A stretch of DNA of 64,000 nucleotides, taken from assembly GCA_964564625.1 (NCBI GenBank), contig CAZMBE010000013.1, positions 17,828 to 81,827 of the forward strand, in the 5' to 3' direction. Positions 8,403-18,020 of this stretch are shown here, one piece after another. A program made the position numbers and the translations under genes. This DNA is from UBA2185 sp964564625. GTDB taxonomy: Bacteria > Desulfobacterota > Syntrophia > Syntrophales > UBA2185. Under the pieces are notes generated by a model, which was not told where the DNA came from, did no database searches, and was given only the letters and a program-made list of their open reading frames with translations. The number at the start of each line of letters is the position of its first letter. Position 1 is the stretch's first letter.

Positions 8403-10073
8403 ATGAAAAGCAGATTGCGAACACTATTGGAAGATGCGGTTGAGGCTTGTGTCAGCCGGGGCTTGCTGGAAATAGAAGCGGTTCCCCTCATAGAAATTGA
8501 TATTACGAAAGATGCTGCGTTCGGTGACTATGCGTCCAATATAGCGATGGTGATTGCGTCACGAGTCAAAGGAAAATTACCCCCCCGAAAAGTTGCGGAG
8601 GTCATTCGCGATCATATACGGGACAACGATGACGTGCTGGAAAGGGTGGATATCGCAGGTCCCGGGTTTATGAACTTTTTTATCAGGGAGGGTGTGTGGT
8701 CTACCTTGCTGTCAGAAGTAGATAACCTCGGAGATCATTATGGCTCCTCTGATTATGGAGAAGGGAAGAAGATCCATATAGAATTTGTGAGCGCAAATCC
8801 CACGGGGCCACTTCATATAGGACATGCCCGGGGGGCTGTTGTCGGCGATGTCATCGCGAATATACAGAAGGCAGCAGGCTTCTCAGTCTTTCGTGAGTAC
8901 TACATCAATGACGCAGGTAACCAGATGAATAACCTGGGAAAGTCGGTCCTGTATCGTTATCTTGAACTTCTTGGTGATGATGTCGAATTCCCCGTAAGCT
9001 GTTATCAGGGTGATTATATTAAGGAAATTGCAAGAGAAATCATTGATAAAGATGGGGGCATCTATCGTTCGAAGGATCAGGAAGAAACCCTTCGTATTTT
9101 CACTGATTACGCTGCCGGCGCGATTTTGGATGGAATCAAGGAGGATCTGAAGGCCTTTGGTGTAGTATTTGATAATTACTTTAGCGAAAGAAACCTTTAC
9201 AAAGACGATCGTGTAGCAACGTTACTCAAGGAGCTTGAGGAGAAATATGTCGTATATAGTGACGGGGAAACACTCTGGTTCAGGACTACCGATTTTGGAG
9301 ATGAGAAAGACAGAGTAGTTGTCAGGAGGAATGGAGAACCGACTTACTTTGCCGCCGATATCGCGTATCATCATGACAAATATATTCGTGGGTTTGATGC
9401 GATTATTGATATTTGGGGGGCTGACCATCACGGGTATATTCCCCGGATGAGCGCCTGCGTTGAGGCTCTTGGTCATGAAAAAAACTCTCTCAAGATTGTT
9501 CTGATTCAGCTTGTAAGCCTCCTGCGTGACGGGATTCCTGTCCCAATGTCCACGCGGGCTGGTGAATTTATTACTCTGAAAGAAGTGGTGGATGAAGTGG
9601 GAAAGGATGCGGCAAGATACAATTTCCTTATGAGAAGATCGGATAGCCACCTCGATTTTGATTTGGAGTTGGCAAAAAAGCAATCCAACGAGAATCCCGT
9701 GTATTATGTCCAGTATGCACACGCGAGAATATGCAGCATTGTGAGAAACGCCGATGAAAAGGGCTATACAATCCCATCATATGATGAAGTGGATTTGCGA
9801 TTTTTGAAACTTCCTGAAGAAGTTAATTTGATCAAGGCGATAATCAGATTTCCTGAGGTTGTTGAGGGCGCGGCGATAGCTCTGGAGCCCCATCGGTTGA
9901 CATTTTATCTTAATGACCTTGCAGCGCTGTTTCATAGTTACTATAATAAGCACAGGGTGTTATCGGATGAAGAAAGCCTTAGTAAGGCGAGACTATTTTT
10001 GATAAAAACGATTCTTACGGTAGTGAGAAATGCGTTAAGGTTGCTCGGTGTTTCCGCCCCGGAGAGAATGTGA
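8403..10073 (+). CDS. argS: Arginyl-tRNA synthetase
   Basis: A class I synthetase of 556 residues that charges tRNA-Arg. The N-terminal Arg-tRNA-recognition domain is followed by the HIGH-type signature (VSANPTGPLHIGHARG, about residues 128-143). The KMSKS-type loop is present as VPMSTRAGEFITL, the relaxed form usual in ArgRS. The C-terminal DALR anticodon-binding domain ends ...RNALRLLGVSAPERM. The length is normal. The start is ATG at 8403. A SPOR gene follows 18 bases after the stop, so they are probably co-transcribed, as in related genomes. Confidence 0.96.
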   Translation: MKSRLRTLLEDAVEACVSRGLLEIEAVPLIEIDITKDAAFGDYASNIAMVIASRVKGKLPPRKVAEVIRDHIRDNDDVLERVDIAGPGFMNFFIREGVWSTLLSEVDNLGDHYGSSDYGEGKKIHIEFVSANPTGPLHIGHARGAVVGDVIANIQKAAGFSVFREYYINDAGNQMNNLGKSVLYRYLELLGDDVEFPVSCYQGDYIKEIAREIIDKDGGIYRSKDQEETLRIFTDYAAGAILDGIKEDLKAFGVVFDNYFSERNLYKDDRVATLLKELEEKYVVYSDGETLWFRTTDFGDEKDRVVVRRNGEPTYFAADIAYHHDKYIRGFDAIIDIWGADHHGYIPRMSACVEALGHEKNSLKIVLIQLVSLLRDGIPVPMSTRAGEFITLKEVVDEVGKDAARYNFLMRRSDSHLDFDLELAKKQSNENPVYYVQYAHARICSIVRNADEKGYTIPSYDEVDLRFLKLPEEVNLIKAIIRFPEVVEGAAIALEPHRLTFYLNDLAALFHSYYNKHRVLSDEESLSKARLFLIKTILTVVRNALRLLGVSAPERM

Positions 10074-10091
10074 ACATAGTAAAGAATTTCC

Positions 10092-10757
10092 ATGGCATCT
10101 AAGAATGTTCGCACTTTTGAACTGAAATTGGGCAAGCGGGTCTTGGCCCTGTTTGTTATTGCGACGGCATGTTTGCTTTTTATTGTTTTTCTCCTTGGTG
10201 TGACGGTTGGCAAAAATATCGATACCTACCCGGAAAAGTACTCACGTGGTTTGCCAGGTATGCTTGTGGAAAAATTCGGGTGGTCATCAAACAAAACGGA
10301 AACATCTGTAACCGGCATTGCTGAAGAACCGAACGTGCCAGCAAATATTGAGGGAGAGGAAAAGAGCGGAGAAGGAAAGAAATATCCATTAACAACGCCT
10401 GAGGTAAAAGAGGAAAAGCAGCCTGTGGCCGCGGCAATTCAGGAAAAAAAACCGCTCCCGCCGCCTGTTGCCGAGCGAACACCATCGAAATCGGCTCCCG
10501 GAAAGGAAAAATATCAGATCCAGGTAATTTCCCTTAAGGAAAGGGAAAAGGCGGACCAGATCAGTAAAAAGCTGACACCTTTGGGATTCAAACCAAAAAT
10601 TGTAGTGATTGACTTACCCAACAAAGGGAAATGGTACCGCATTATCCTTGAAGGTTTTGAAAGCCGGGAGCAGGCACAGAAAGCGGTAGACAACATGGCG
10701 AAAAAGATCAGCGGCCTGAACTGTGTCATCAGTAAAATGGGAGAGAAAAGTAAATAG
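10092..10757 (+). CDS. SPOR-domain membrane protein
   Basis: The 221-residue protein has a short cytoplasmic start, one membrane helix (RVLALFVIATACLLFIVFLL, about residues 16-35), a long Pro/Glu/Lys-rich periplasmic linker (about 60-135) and a C-terminal SPOR domain (YQIQVISLKEREKADQISKK onward). SPOR domains bind septal peptidoglycan stripped of stem peptides and recruit proteins to the division site. The bitopic architecture matches FtsN/DedD-like proteins, though assignment to either is not justified. Confidence 0.85.
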   Translation: MASKNVRTFELKLGKRVLALFVIATACLLFIVFLLGVTVGKNIDTYPEKYSRGLPGMLVEKFGWSSNKTETSVTGIAEEPNVPANIEGEEKSGEGKKYPLTTPEVKEEKQPVAAAIQEKKPLPPPVAERTPSKSAPGKEKYQIQVISLKEREKADQISKKLTPLGFKPKIVVIDLPNKGKWYRIILEGFESREQAQKAVDNMAKKISGLNCVISKMGEKSK

Positions 10758-10780
10758 GAGCTGTCATTACGTGACAGCTC
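10758..10780 (+). terminator. Hairpin after the SPOR gene
   Basis: GAGCTGTCA and TGACAGCTC form a perfect 9-bp stem with a five-base loop. No T-run follows, so Rho-independent termination is uncertain; it may instead protect the 3' end. Confidence 0.5.
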
Positions 10781-10812
10781 TTGAGGATCAATAAATACAT
10801 TGTGTGTGGGTT

Positions 10813-12150
10813 ATGTTTGAAACGTTAACGGAAAAGCTGGAAGGAATATTTAAAAAGCTCAGGCAGAGAGGCAGTCTTAATGAAGAAAATATTGCCTCGG
10901 CGTTGAAAGAGATACGCATGGTCCTTCTCGAAGCGGATGTCAATTTTAAAGTAGTAAAGGACTTTATAGAGGAAATCAGGAGCCAGGCAGTGGGCCAGGA
11001 AGTTTTGGAGAGCATCACGCCCGGTCAGCAGGTTGTGAAAATAGTCCATGACAGGCTTATCGCTCTGCTGGGAGGGAAAAGCAGCCAGCTTAAGCTTACC
11101 AGTCGGTTTCCTGACCCCGTGATGCTGGTAGGGCTTCAAGGATGCGGAAAGACTACGACAGCAGTCAAGCTCGCACAGCTTCTTGTCAGCCAGGGCAAGA
11201 GGGTCTACCTCGTTTCTTCAGACGTTTACAGACCGGCGGCTATTCACCAACTTAAGGTTCTCGGAGAAAAGATTAAGGGTGCAGGAATCTATGCTTCCGC
11301 CGATATAAGCGATCCGGTAAGGATGTGTGTTGACGCTGTTGAGGAGGCAAAAAGTAACGGCTATGAGGTTCTTATTATTGATACCGCGGGAAGACTCCAC
11401 ATAGACGATGAAATGATGGATGAACTGAAACGGATAAAGAGTGCCGTGAATCCTTCAGAAATTCTCTTTGTTGCCGATGCCATGACCGGTCAGGATGCGG
11501 TCAACGTGGCCGGAAAATTTAATGAACTCCTCGGCATTGACGGCGTGATCATGACCAAGATGGATGGCGACGCGAGGGGCGGGGCAGCGCTCTCTCTGAA
11601 AGCGGTGATCGGAAAACCCATAAAATTTATCGGTGTAGGTGAAAAAATCGACGCGTTTGAGGTGTGCCACCCTGAACGTCTGGCGTCACGGATTCTGGGT
11701 ATGGGTGATATCCTGACATTCGTGGAAAAAGCACAGGCTACGGTCAATGAAAAACAGGCACGTGAGCTCGAAAAGAAAATAAGAAAGAATGAATTCACTC
11801 TTGAAGATTTTCGTGATCAACTCAAACAGATCAGATCAATGGGCTCCATTCAAGATATTATCGGTATGATCCCGGGATTAGGGAAGGTCAAGGCACTGAA
11901 AAATGTTACCCCGGATGAAAAGGAACTGACAAAAACTACAGCCATAATCGATTCAATGACAAGAAAGGAACGCCAGAATTATCTAATTATTGATGGTCAA
12001 AGGCGGAAAAGGATCGCCAAGGGAAGCGGAACGGCAGTGCAAGATGTAAACATTCTATTGAAAAATTATTCGGAAATGAGAAAAATAATGAAAAAAATGA
12101 CAACGAAGGAAGGAAGGAAATTATTTCGTCGTGGTAATTTGCCCTTTTAA
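10813..12150 (+). CDS. ffh: Signal recognition particle GTPase Ffh
   Basis: Ffh binds signal sequences and 4.5S RNA and delivers ribosomes to FtsY at the membrane. The protein has the NG domain (P-loop LQGCGKTTTAVKLA, then DTAGR and TKMDGDARGG) and a C-terminal methionine-rich M domain (for example MRKIMKKMTTKEGRKL). I start at ATG 10813 (MFETLTEKLEGIF); an in-frame GTG 9 bases upstream is possible. The length is 445 residues, normal for bacteria. It heads the ribosome-maturation cluster that follows. Confidence 0.96.
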   Translation: MFETLTEKLEGIFKKLRQRGSLNEENIASALKEIRMVLLEADVNFKVVKDFIEEIRSQAVGQEVLESITPGQQVVKIVHDRLIALLGGKSSQLKLTSRFPDPVMLVGLQGCGKTTTAVKLAQLLVSQGKRVYLVSSDVYRPAAIHQLKVLGEKIKGAGIYASADISDPVRMCVDAVEEAKSNGYEVLIIDTAGRLHIDDEMMDELKRIKSAVNPSEILFVADAMTGQDAVNVAGKFNELLGIDGVIMTKMDGDARGGAALSLKAVIGKPIKFIGVGEKIDAFEVCHPERLASRILGMGDILTFVEKAQATVNEKQARELEKKIRKNEFTLEDFRDQLKQIRSMGSIQDIIGMIPGLGKVKALKNVTPDEKELTKTTAIIDSMTRKERQNYLIIDGQRRKRIAKGSGTAVQDVNILLKNYSEMRKIMKKMTTKEGRKLFRRGNLPF

Positions 12151-12225
12151 TTAATAATAAAATGATTTATAAGATAAGTTCTTGCAGAATGATATAATAT
12201 TTTCAGGAGGTGATTGTTAAAAAGA

Positions 12226-12477
12226 ATGGCAGTGAAAATAAGGTTGGCGAGGCTTGGCGGAAAGAGTAAGCCTTTTTACAGAATTGTGGTAGCTGATTCA
12301 GGATCTCCCAGGAATGGAAGATTTCTGGAAATAGTTGGAAGTTATGACCCCCATAAAAATCCGGCAGAGGTTATCCTCAAAGAGGAACGTGTTGCCGATT
12401 GGCTTTCCAAGGGAGCCACGCCCACAGTAACAGTATCTCAGTTACTTGCGAAGAAAGGCATCGCAAAAAGATTATAA
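12226..12477 (+). CDS. rpsP: 30S ribosomal protein S16
   Basis: The 83-residue protein starts MAVKIRLARLGGKSKPFYRI, the near-invariant S16 opening, and contains FLEIVGSYDPHKNP. It binds 16S rRNA during 30S assembly. AGGAGGTG at 12205-12212 precedes the ATG. It follows ffh and precedes khpA-rimM-trmD-rplS, the standard bacterial order. Confidence 0.96.
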   Translation: MAVKIRLARLGGKSKPFYRIVVADSGSPRNGRFLEIVGSYDPHKNPAEVILKEERVADWLSKGATPTVTVSQLLAKKGIAKRL

Positions 12478-12561
12478 GTGGTCTGAATTGATGGTTTTTT
12501 ACGGTTGAAGTCGCTATTACTAATGGATTTAACGAACAAGTAATCAGTGGAGGTTGTGACG

Positions 12562-12792
12562 ATGAAAGATTTGATCAAGTATATAGCGCAGTCGTTGGTG
12601 GATAATCCTGATTTAGTGGAAGTGTCCGAAGTGCTTGGCGAGCAGACTTCTGTGATCGAACTGAGAGTCGCGAAAGAAGATCTGGGTAAAGTTATCGGCA
12701 AGCAGGGAAGAACCGCAAAAGCCATGAGAACTATTTTAAGTGCGGCATCTACGAAACTTCGTAAGAGGGCAGTTTTAGAAATTATCGAATGA
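12562..12792 (+). CDS. khpA: KH-domain RNA-binding protein KhpA
   Basis: A 76-residue single KH-domain protein (formerly YlqC). The GxxG loop appears in VIGKQGRTAKAMRTIL and contacts RNA. In other bacteria KhpA, often with KhpB, affects cell division and small-RNA stability. The ATG at 12562 has GGAGG about 8 bases upstream; an earlier in-frame start at 12547 would lack an SD. Its TGA overlaps the rimM start (ATGA). Confidence 0.9.
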   Translation: MKDLIKYIAQSLVDNPDLVEVSEVLGEQTSVIELRVAKEDLGKVIGKQGRTAKAMRTILSAASTKLRKRAVLEIIE

Positions 12793-13298
12793 CGTTGATG
12801 GAGCTCTTTGTTATCGGCAAGATTGTAAAAACCTCAGGTCTTAAGGGCCGCCTGAAGGTGATGTCGTATCTCGAGTCGCATGATGCACTTCAATTCTTTG
12901 ATGAGGTGTATGTCAGACAGGGGAAAGATACAAAAGGCCCCTTTACACTGAAAAATATCCGCGTTAGGAAAAATAATTTTATTGTGGACGTGGAAGGAGT
13001 CGAAGACATCGAAAATGCGCGCGCTTTTTTGGAATGTCACATGCTTATTTCTGCGGATAAACTCCCAAAACTGCCTGAGAACGAATATTACTGGCGGGAT
13101 ATTACAGGTCTCAAAGTAATTACAGAAGATGGTCACTTTCTTGGTATAGTAACGGACATATTTCCTACGGGCAGTAACGATGTGTATGTCTGTACTGGAG
13201 GAGAAAGGGAAATTCTGCTACCCGGCATTTCCGATGTAGTACGTAAAATTGATATTGAGCAGGGGGTGATGATAGTAAGGCTGCTTGATGGGTTGTAA
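12789..13298 (+). CDS. rimM: 16S rRNA processing protein RimM
   Basis: RimM binds S19 and helps mature the 30S head. The 169-residue protein has the N-terminal RimM domain (LFVIGKIVKTSGLKGRLKV) and the C-terminal PRC-barrel (YYWRDITGLKVITEDGHFLG, ending near ILLPGISDVVRKID). The ATG overlaps the khpA stop by four bases, indicating translational coupling; a second ATG at 12798 would also serve. Confidence 0.94.
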   Translation: MTLMELFVIGKIVKTSGLKGRLKVMSYLESHDALQFFDEVYVRQGKDTKGPFTLKNIRVRKNNFIVDVEGVEDIENARAFLECHMLISADKLPKLPENEYYWRDITGLKVITEDGHFLGIVTDIFPTGSNDVYVCTGGEREILLPGISDVVRKIDIEQGVMIVRLLDGL

Positions 13299-13304
13299 TA
13301 GATA

Positions 13305-14039
13305 ATGATCAGGTTTGATATCCTTTCCATATTCCCTGAGATGTTTGCATCTCCCCTTAATTGCAGTATCTTGAAAAGAGCGAGGGAAAAGGGTTTAGTG
13401 GAAATCCACCTGCATAATATCCGTGACTATGCCGGGGACAAGCATAAGATGACAGACGATGCCCCATATGGGGGTGGCGGCGGCATGGTGATGAAGGTGG
13501 AGCCGATCGAAAGAGCCCTCGCGTCAATAGTGCCTGAAAGAGATGGTGTGCTCACAATTCTCCTGACTCCTCAGGGCGAAACCTTCAGCCAGGAAATGGC
13601 CGAAGAAATGTCTCTCTGTTCAAGAATTGTACTTATCTGCGGCCGCTATGAGGGCGTAGATGAAAGGGTAAGGGATCATCTGGTTGATAGAGAAGTCTCT
13701 ATGGGTGATTTTATTCTAACCGGAGGAGAACTGTCAGCCATGATGATGGTTGATGCCATTTCCCGCTTGGTTCCGGGTGTTCTTGGCAATGATGAATCAG
13801 CGCCTTCAGATTCTTTTTCTATGGGAATTTTGGAGTACCCTCATTATACACGTCCCAGTGATTACCGGGGCTGGCTGGTTCCGGAAATACTGCTATCGGG
13901 GAACCACAAAGAAATTCAAGCGTGGCGGAGAGTGGAATCCCTCAGAAGGACATATTTAAGGAGGCCGGATTTACTGGAAAAAGCAACATTATCGAACGAA
14001 GACAGAAAAATACTTGAAGAAATAAAGAAAAATAATTAG
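13305..14039 (+). CDS. trmD: tRNA (guanine-N1)-methyltransferase TrmD
   Basis: TrmD methylates G37 of tRNAs with G36 and prevents +1 frameshifting. The 244-residue protein shows the SPOUT trefoil-knot motifs: DDAPYGGGGGMVMK, LTPQGE, LICGRYEGVDERV and MGDFILTGGELSAMMMVDA. The length is usual. It starts six bases after the rimM stop and is followed by rplS. Confidence 0.96.
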   Translation: MIRFDILSIFPEMFASPLNCSILKRAREKGLVEIHLHNIRDYAGDKHKMTDDAPYGGGGGMVMKVEPIERALASIVPERDGVLTILLTPQGETFSQEMAEEMSLCSRIVLICGRYEGVDERVRDHLVDREVSMGDFILTGGELSAMMMVDAISRLVPGVLGNDESAPSDSFSMGILEYPHYTRPSDYRGWLVPEILLSGNHKEIQAWRRVESLRRTYLRRPDLLEKATLSNEDRKILEEIKKNN

Positions 14040-14065
14040 TTATTCAATGTGGAGGAATATTTTAT

Positions 14066-14410
14066 ATGAATGTCTTAGAGATGCTTGAGAAAGAGCAGAT
14101 GAGAGGAGACATCCCTGCGTTCAAGCCGGGTGATACGGTACGAGTGTATGTCCGGATTGTTGAAGGACAGAAACAAAGGATTCAAGCCTTCGAGGGCGTG
14201 GTTATCCGGAGACGACGCGGTGACTGCCGCTCCAGTTTTACGGTGAGGAAGGTATCTTACGGGGTGGGAGTAGAAAGGACATTCCCCCTGCATTCACCCG
14301 TTATCGATAGAATTGAAGTAGTCACTCGCGGTAAAGTACGGCGATCCCGATTGTACTACTTGAGAAGCCTAAGAGGAAAGAAGGCAAGAATCAAAGAAAT
14401 GGGAAAATAA
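14066..14410 (+). CDS. rplS: 50S ribosomal protein L19
   Basis: The 114-residue protein contains FKPGDTVRVYVRIVEG, IQAFEGVVIRRR and GVGVERTFPLHSP, all hallmarks of L19, which sits at the 30S-50S interface. A GGAGG SD precedes the ATG at 14066. It keeps the usual trmD-rplS-rnhB order. Confidence 0.96.
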   Translation: MNVLEMLEKEQMRGDIPAFKPGDTVRVYVRIVEGQKQRIQAFEGVVIRRRRGDCRSSFTVRKVSYGVGVERTFPLHSPVIDRIEVVTRGKVRRSRLYYLRSLRGKKARIKEMGK

Positions 14411-14419
14411 CTATAAAGG

Positions 14420-15043
14420 ATGAATAGCTTCGAACGGCGTGCCCATCAGCGTGGTTATAGACTGATAGCTGGTATTGATGAGGCGGGAAGAGGGCCTCTT
14501 GCGGGTCCCGTTGTTGCGGCAGCCGTTATACTTCCCACCGATTACGAAAACCCGGAAATTAAAGATTCAAAAAAGCTTTCCCCTCGCAAGAGGGAAAGAC
14601 TGTATGAAATTATAAAACACGATGCCCTCTCAACAGGCCTCGGTGTTGTCGAGGCGTCCGTTATCGATGCCGTAAATGTATTTCAGGCAACTCTCATGGC
14701 TATGAAAGAGGCTGTATTGAATCTTTCCTTAAAACCTGACTATCTCATCATAGACGGGTCATGTTGTATCTTTGTCCCCCTGCCCCAGGAAGCCGTTGTG
14801 AAAGGAGACTCCCGCAGCATCTCCGTGGCATCGGCGTCCATCATTGCCAAGGTATCCAGGGACAGCATCATGGAGATATATCATCGTCAGTTTCCCCAGT
14901 ATAACTTTCTGAAGAATAAGGGTTATGGTACCGGGGAACACAGAGAGGCAATAAAAAAATACGGCCGCTGCAAGATTCATCGCAGATCCTTCAATATAAA
15001 AGAGAAGAATCCCCTTCAGGTTAATGCGGAACTGGAATTTTAA
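14420..15043 (+). CDS. rnhB: Ribonuclease HII
   Basis: RNase HII nicks RNA-DNA hybrids and starts ribonucleotide excision repair. The 207-residue protein has the catalytic block AGIDEAGRGPLAGPVVAAAV with the Asp-Glu pair, KDSKKLSPRKRERLY, and the later YLIIDGS aspartate. The usual C-terminal GYGTGEHREAIKKYG is present. Length and context are normal. Confidence 0.95.
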   Translation: MNSFERRAHQRGYRLIAGIDEAGRGPLAGPVVAAAVILPTDYENPEIKDSKKLSPRKRERLYEIIKHDALSTGLGVVEASVIDAVNVFQATLMAMKEAVLNLSLKPDYLIIDGSCCIFVPLPQEAVVKGDSRSISVASASIIAKVSRDSIMEIYHRQFPQYNFLKNKGYGTGEHREAIKKYGRCKIHRRSFNIKEKNPLQVNAELEF

Positions 15044-15053
15044 AAGGATGGTT

Positions 15054-15425
15054 ATGAAAGGTTCTGGGAGGATAAGGACAGGAAAAAGAGGGGAGGATAT
15101 GGCGGTTACCTATTTGAAAGACACAGGCTATCGGATTATTGAGCGCAATTATAAATGTCTTTTTGGAGAAATTGATATCATTGCAAAAGATGGGGATACG
15201 GTTGTCTTTGTAGAGGTCAAAAGCAGGAAATCAGAAGATTTCGGTGACCCCCAGACTGCGGTTGGACGGGAAAAGAAGAGAAAAATATCGTTGACTTCCC
15301 TCAAGTATTTGGAAGAAAAACACCTTTACCCTTGCGATGCCCGATTTGATGTTGTCGCAATTAAAATACTGCCTGCCGGAAATACCATAGAACTCATTCA
15401 GAACGCCTTCGAACTCGCATTTTAG
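15054..15425 (+). CDS. yraN: YraN/UPF0102 family endonuclease-like protein
   Basis: The 123-residue protein has the PD-(D/E)xK-like core of the family: GKRGEDMAVTYL, ERNYKCLFGEIDIIAKDG and VVFVEVKSRK. The family is structurally nuclease-like but its role is not settled. I prefer ATG 15054, which has AAGG six bases upstream; the frame is open back to 15024 inside rnhB. It ends the ffh-to-yraN cluster. Confidence 0.9.
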   Translation: MKGSGRIRTGKRGEDMAVTYLKDTGYRIIERNYKCLFGEIDIIAKDGDTVVFVEVKSRKSEDFGDPQTAVGREKKRKISLTSLKYLEEKHLYPCDARFDVVAIKILPAGNTIELIQNAFELAF

Positions 15426-15504
15426 CACCTGCCGGCTTTTTCAGCTTCAGAGGAGGGGTCATCCTGGACATAGCTTTGTGCACATAGAACATGAAATCTC
15501 ACTG

Positions 15505-16626
15505 TCAGAGGTATTGGGTCACGAGGGATTTTACGTATCGAGCGATGGCAATACAAGATGTCAATCCGGGGGATTCAATGCCGATGAGATTTATCAGGCC
15601 TGAGTGGCCTCTGTCTTTCTCGGCTTTAATGATGAAATCGTGGTACGGTTCGCCCGGGCCCTGGAGTTTCGGCCTGATACCGCACATGTCCGGATGAAGG
15701 CTCTCTTCCTTGATCTCCCGCAAATATTTTTTGATGGAATGATAAAACAATGTTTTTCTGCCTTCATCAATGCTGTATTCAATTTCATCGACATACTGGC
15801 TGTCCGGACCGAATTTGACGCGATTACCCAAATCGAGCGTGGCGTGAATGCCGAGACTCACGGTATTGTCGGGCGGTACGGGATAGATTAAGTGGTGCAG
15901 CTTTGGCGCCGGTGAAGCAGAGAAGTAATTCCCCTTGCAGTAATGCAGGCGATACCCATGGTGGTCGATATCCATGCCGGCCATAGCGGCAATTTTGTCG
16001 GAGTATAATCCTGCGCAGTTAATCAAGAGCTTCGTGCGGAACCTGTATTCGCCTCTGTTCATTTCCAGTTCGTAAGATCCGTTCTCGTTATGAATCGCCG
16101 TCACTTCCGAGCGAAAAGCAATGATGGCGCCGTTGGATTCCGCATTTACGTAAAATGACCTCATGAGGCTGTGACTGTCTATAATCCCTGTGGATGGGGA
16201 AAAGATGGCAGCTTTGGCAATGACCTCCGGTTCAAGAGTCAGGATTTGTTTTTCCCCTAAAAGTGTGAGATCGAGGACGCCATTTCCCTCGGCATGTTTT
16301 TTGATGGCTTCGAGTTTCCTACATTCTTCGTCATTTGTGGCGACTATCAGCTTTCCGATCCGATTATAGGGTATATCCCGTTCCCTGCAGAGTTTATAGA
16401 GAAGCCGGTTTCCATCCGTGCAGAAGGCGGCCTTCATGAATCCGTGGGGATAATAAATACCTGCGTGAATCACTTCGCTGTTGCGGCTGCTTGTTTCCTG
16501 GCCGAAGCTGATGTTTTTCTCTAGTACAAGCACCCGCTCATAGTGCGGGGAAAGCTCCTCCGCAATGGCAAGCCCAATCACGCCGGCGCCGATAATAGTG
16601 ATATTGAAGGTATCGATATCAGTCAT
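15505..16626 (-). CDS. LhgO-like FAD-dependent 2-hydroxyacid oxidase
   Basis: The 373-residue flavoprotein has an FAD Rossmann site (ITIIGAGVIGLAIAEELS, about residues 9-26) and the family signature QETSSRNSEVIHAGIYY. It is close to L-2-hydroxyglutarate oxidase LhgO, which oxidises L-2-hydroxyglutarate to 2-oxoglutarate; the exact substrate here is inferred. It lies six bases after the UDP-glucose dehydrogenase gene on the same strand, so it seems part of that operon although its chemistry differs. Confidence 0.82.
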   Translation of the reverse strand: MTDIDTFNITIIGAGVIGLAIAEELSPHYERVLVLEKNISFGQETSSRNSEVIHAGIYYPHGFMKAAFCTDGNRLLYKLCRERDIPYNRIGKLIVATNDEECRKLEAIKKHAEGNGVLDLTLLGEKQILTLEPEVIAKAAIFSPSTGIIDSHSLMRSFYVNAESNGAIIAFRSEVTAIHNENGSYELEMNRGEYRFRTKLLINCAGLYSDKIAAMAGMDIDHHGYRLHYCKGNYFSASPAPKLHHLIYPVPPDNTVSLGIHATLDLGNRVKFGPDSQYVDEIEYSIDEGRKTLFYHSIKKYLREIKEESLHPDMCGIRPKLQGPGEPYHDFIIKAEKDRGHSGLINLIGIESPGLTSCIAIARYVKSLVTQYL

Positions 16627-16631
16627 TGATA

Positions 16632-18005
16632 TCAGAAATGCGTCAGTGACGGTTTACCGATGGGATAGACATTGAAGCCCATTTTATGGCACTTTATGTG
16701 GTCGAGGATGTTCCTCCCGTCAAATAGTGCCGCCGGCTTGATCATTGCATCATAGATTTTTTGATAGTCCAGTTCCTTATACAGATTCCACTCTGTAATT
16801 ACGGCAATGGCGTGACAGCCTGCGGCTGCACTGTAAGGATCTTCTATAAAGCTGATTTTGCCATCGATATTTGCAAGGTCGACTCTGGCGTTTCTCAATG
16901 CCTGTGGATCCGTAATAACGACTTCTGCTTTTTCCTCTATAAGCTTCTTCGTAATAAAAAGCGCGGGACTTTCTCTCGTGTCACTTGTGTTGGCCTTGAA
17001 GGACGCTCCGAACAGGCAAATCTTCTTATCGGCAAGGGTATTAAACATGGCTTTCAGCATATTCAGTGTAAAACGCTCCTGCTGATATTGGTTGATTTTT
17101 ACAACTCCTTCCCAATAGTCGGCAACTTCATTAAGACCGTATTGCCTGCAGAGATAGACCAGGTTCAGGATATCCTTTTTGAAGCAGGACCCGCCGAAAC
17201 CAACACTCGAATTCAGATATTTATCGCCTATCCGTCTGTCCATACCGACCGCCCTTGCAACCTCGGTAATGTCGGCATCGGTTTTCTCACAGAGAGCGGA
17301 AATAGCGTTGATAGACGATATTCGCTGGGCGAGAAAGGCGTTCGATGTGATTTTGGAAAGTTCGCTGCTCCAGATATTTGAGGTAATGATCTTTTCCCGC
17401 GGTATCCAGTTGGCGTATATTTCGACGAGAACTTCCCTGGCCTTTAGGCCACTTTCCGTCTCCCGGGAACCGATAAGAACGCGATCAGGGTTTTCCAGGT
17501 CCTTTATGGCTGAACCCTCCGCTAAAAATTCCGGATTGGAGAGTACTTCAAAGGTAGAGGAATGGGTATTGCGCAATATATTCTCCATCGCCTGAGCAGT
17601 TTTCACAGGCAGAGTGCTTTTTTCGATCACAATTTTTGATGATTCGGAGTACTGAAGGATCTGTCTGGCGGTTTTTTCCCAGTATTGGAGGTCCGCTGCC
17701 ATGCCGGCACCTGCGCCAAACGTTTTAGTTGGAGTGTTGACACTCACAAAGATGATGTCATTCTCTCTGATGCTACCTTCTGTATCAATGCTGAAGAAGA
17801 GGTTCTTTCCGCGGGTTTTCCGGACTATTTCGTCAAGACCGGGTTCATAGATGGGAAGCTCGTCAGAGTTCCACGCATCGATACGTGTCGGATTGATATC
17901 CACAATGGTGACTTTGTACTGGGGACATTTGTATGCGATCATAGCCATCGTCGGACCGCCCACATAACCGGCGCCGATACACAGGATATTTTTTTCGAAT
18001 TTCAT
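16632..18005 (-). CDS. ugd: UDP-glucose 6-dehydrogenase
   Basis: Oxidises UDP-glucose to UDP-glucuronate with NAD. The 457-residue protein opens with the NAD site ILCIGAGYVGGPTMAMIAYK and has the catalytic cysteine block GFGGSCFKKDILNLVYLCR. It is nearer to the long eukaryote-like UGDH type than to the short bacterial Ugd (compare VNTPTKTFG and SNPEFLAEGSA). The next enzyme in the pathway, UDP-glucuronate decarboxylase, is encoded 15 bases upstream on the same strand, so the pair makes UDP-xylose. Confidence 0.93.
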   Translation of the reverse strand: MKFEKNILCIGAGYVGGPTMAMIAYKCPQYKVTIVDINPTRIDAWNSDELPIYEPGLDEIVRKTRGKNLFFSIDTEGSIRENDIIFVSVNTPTKTFGAGAGMAADLQYWEKTARQILQYSESSKIVIEKSTLPVKTAQAMENILRNTHSSTFEVLSNPEFLAEGSAIKDLENPDRVLIGSRETESGLKAREVLVEIYANWIPREKIITSNIWSSELSKITSNAFLAQRISSINAISALCEKTDADITEVARAVGMDRRIGDKYLNSSVGFGGSCFKKDILNLVYLCRQYGLNEVADYWEGVVKINQYQQERFTLNMLKAMFNTLADKKICLFGASFKANTSDTRESPALFITKKLIEEKAEVVITDPQALRNARVDLANIDGKISFIEDPYSAAAGCHAIAVITEWNLYKELDYQKIYDAMIKPAALFDGRNILDHIKCHKMGFNVYPIGKPSLTHF

Positions 18006-18020
18006 GATAACCCCTGTCGG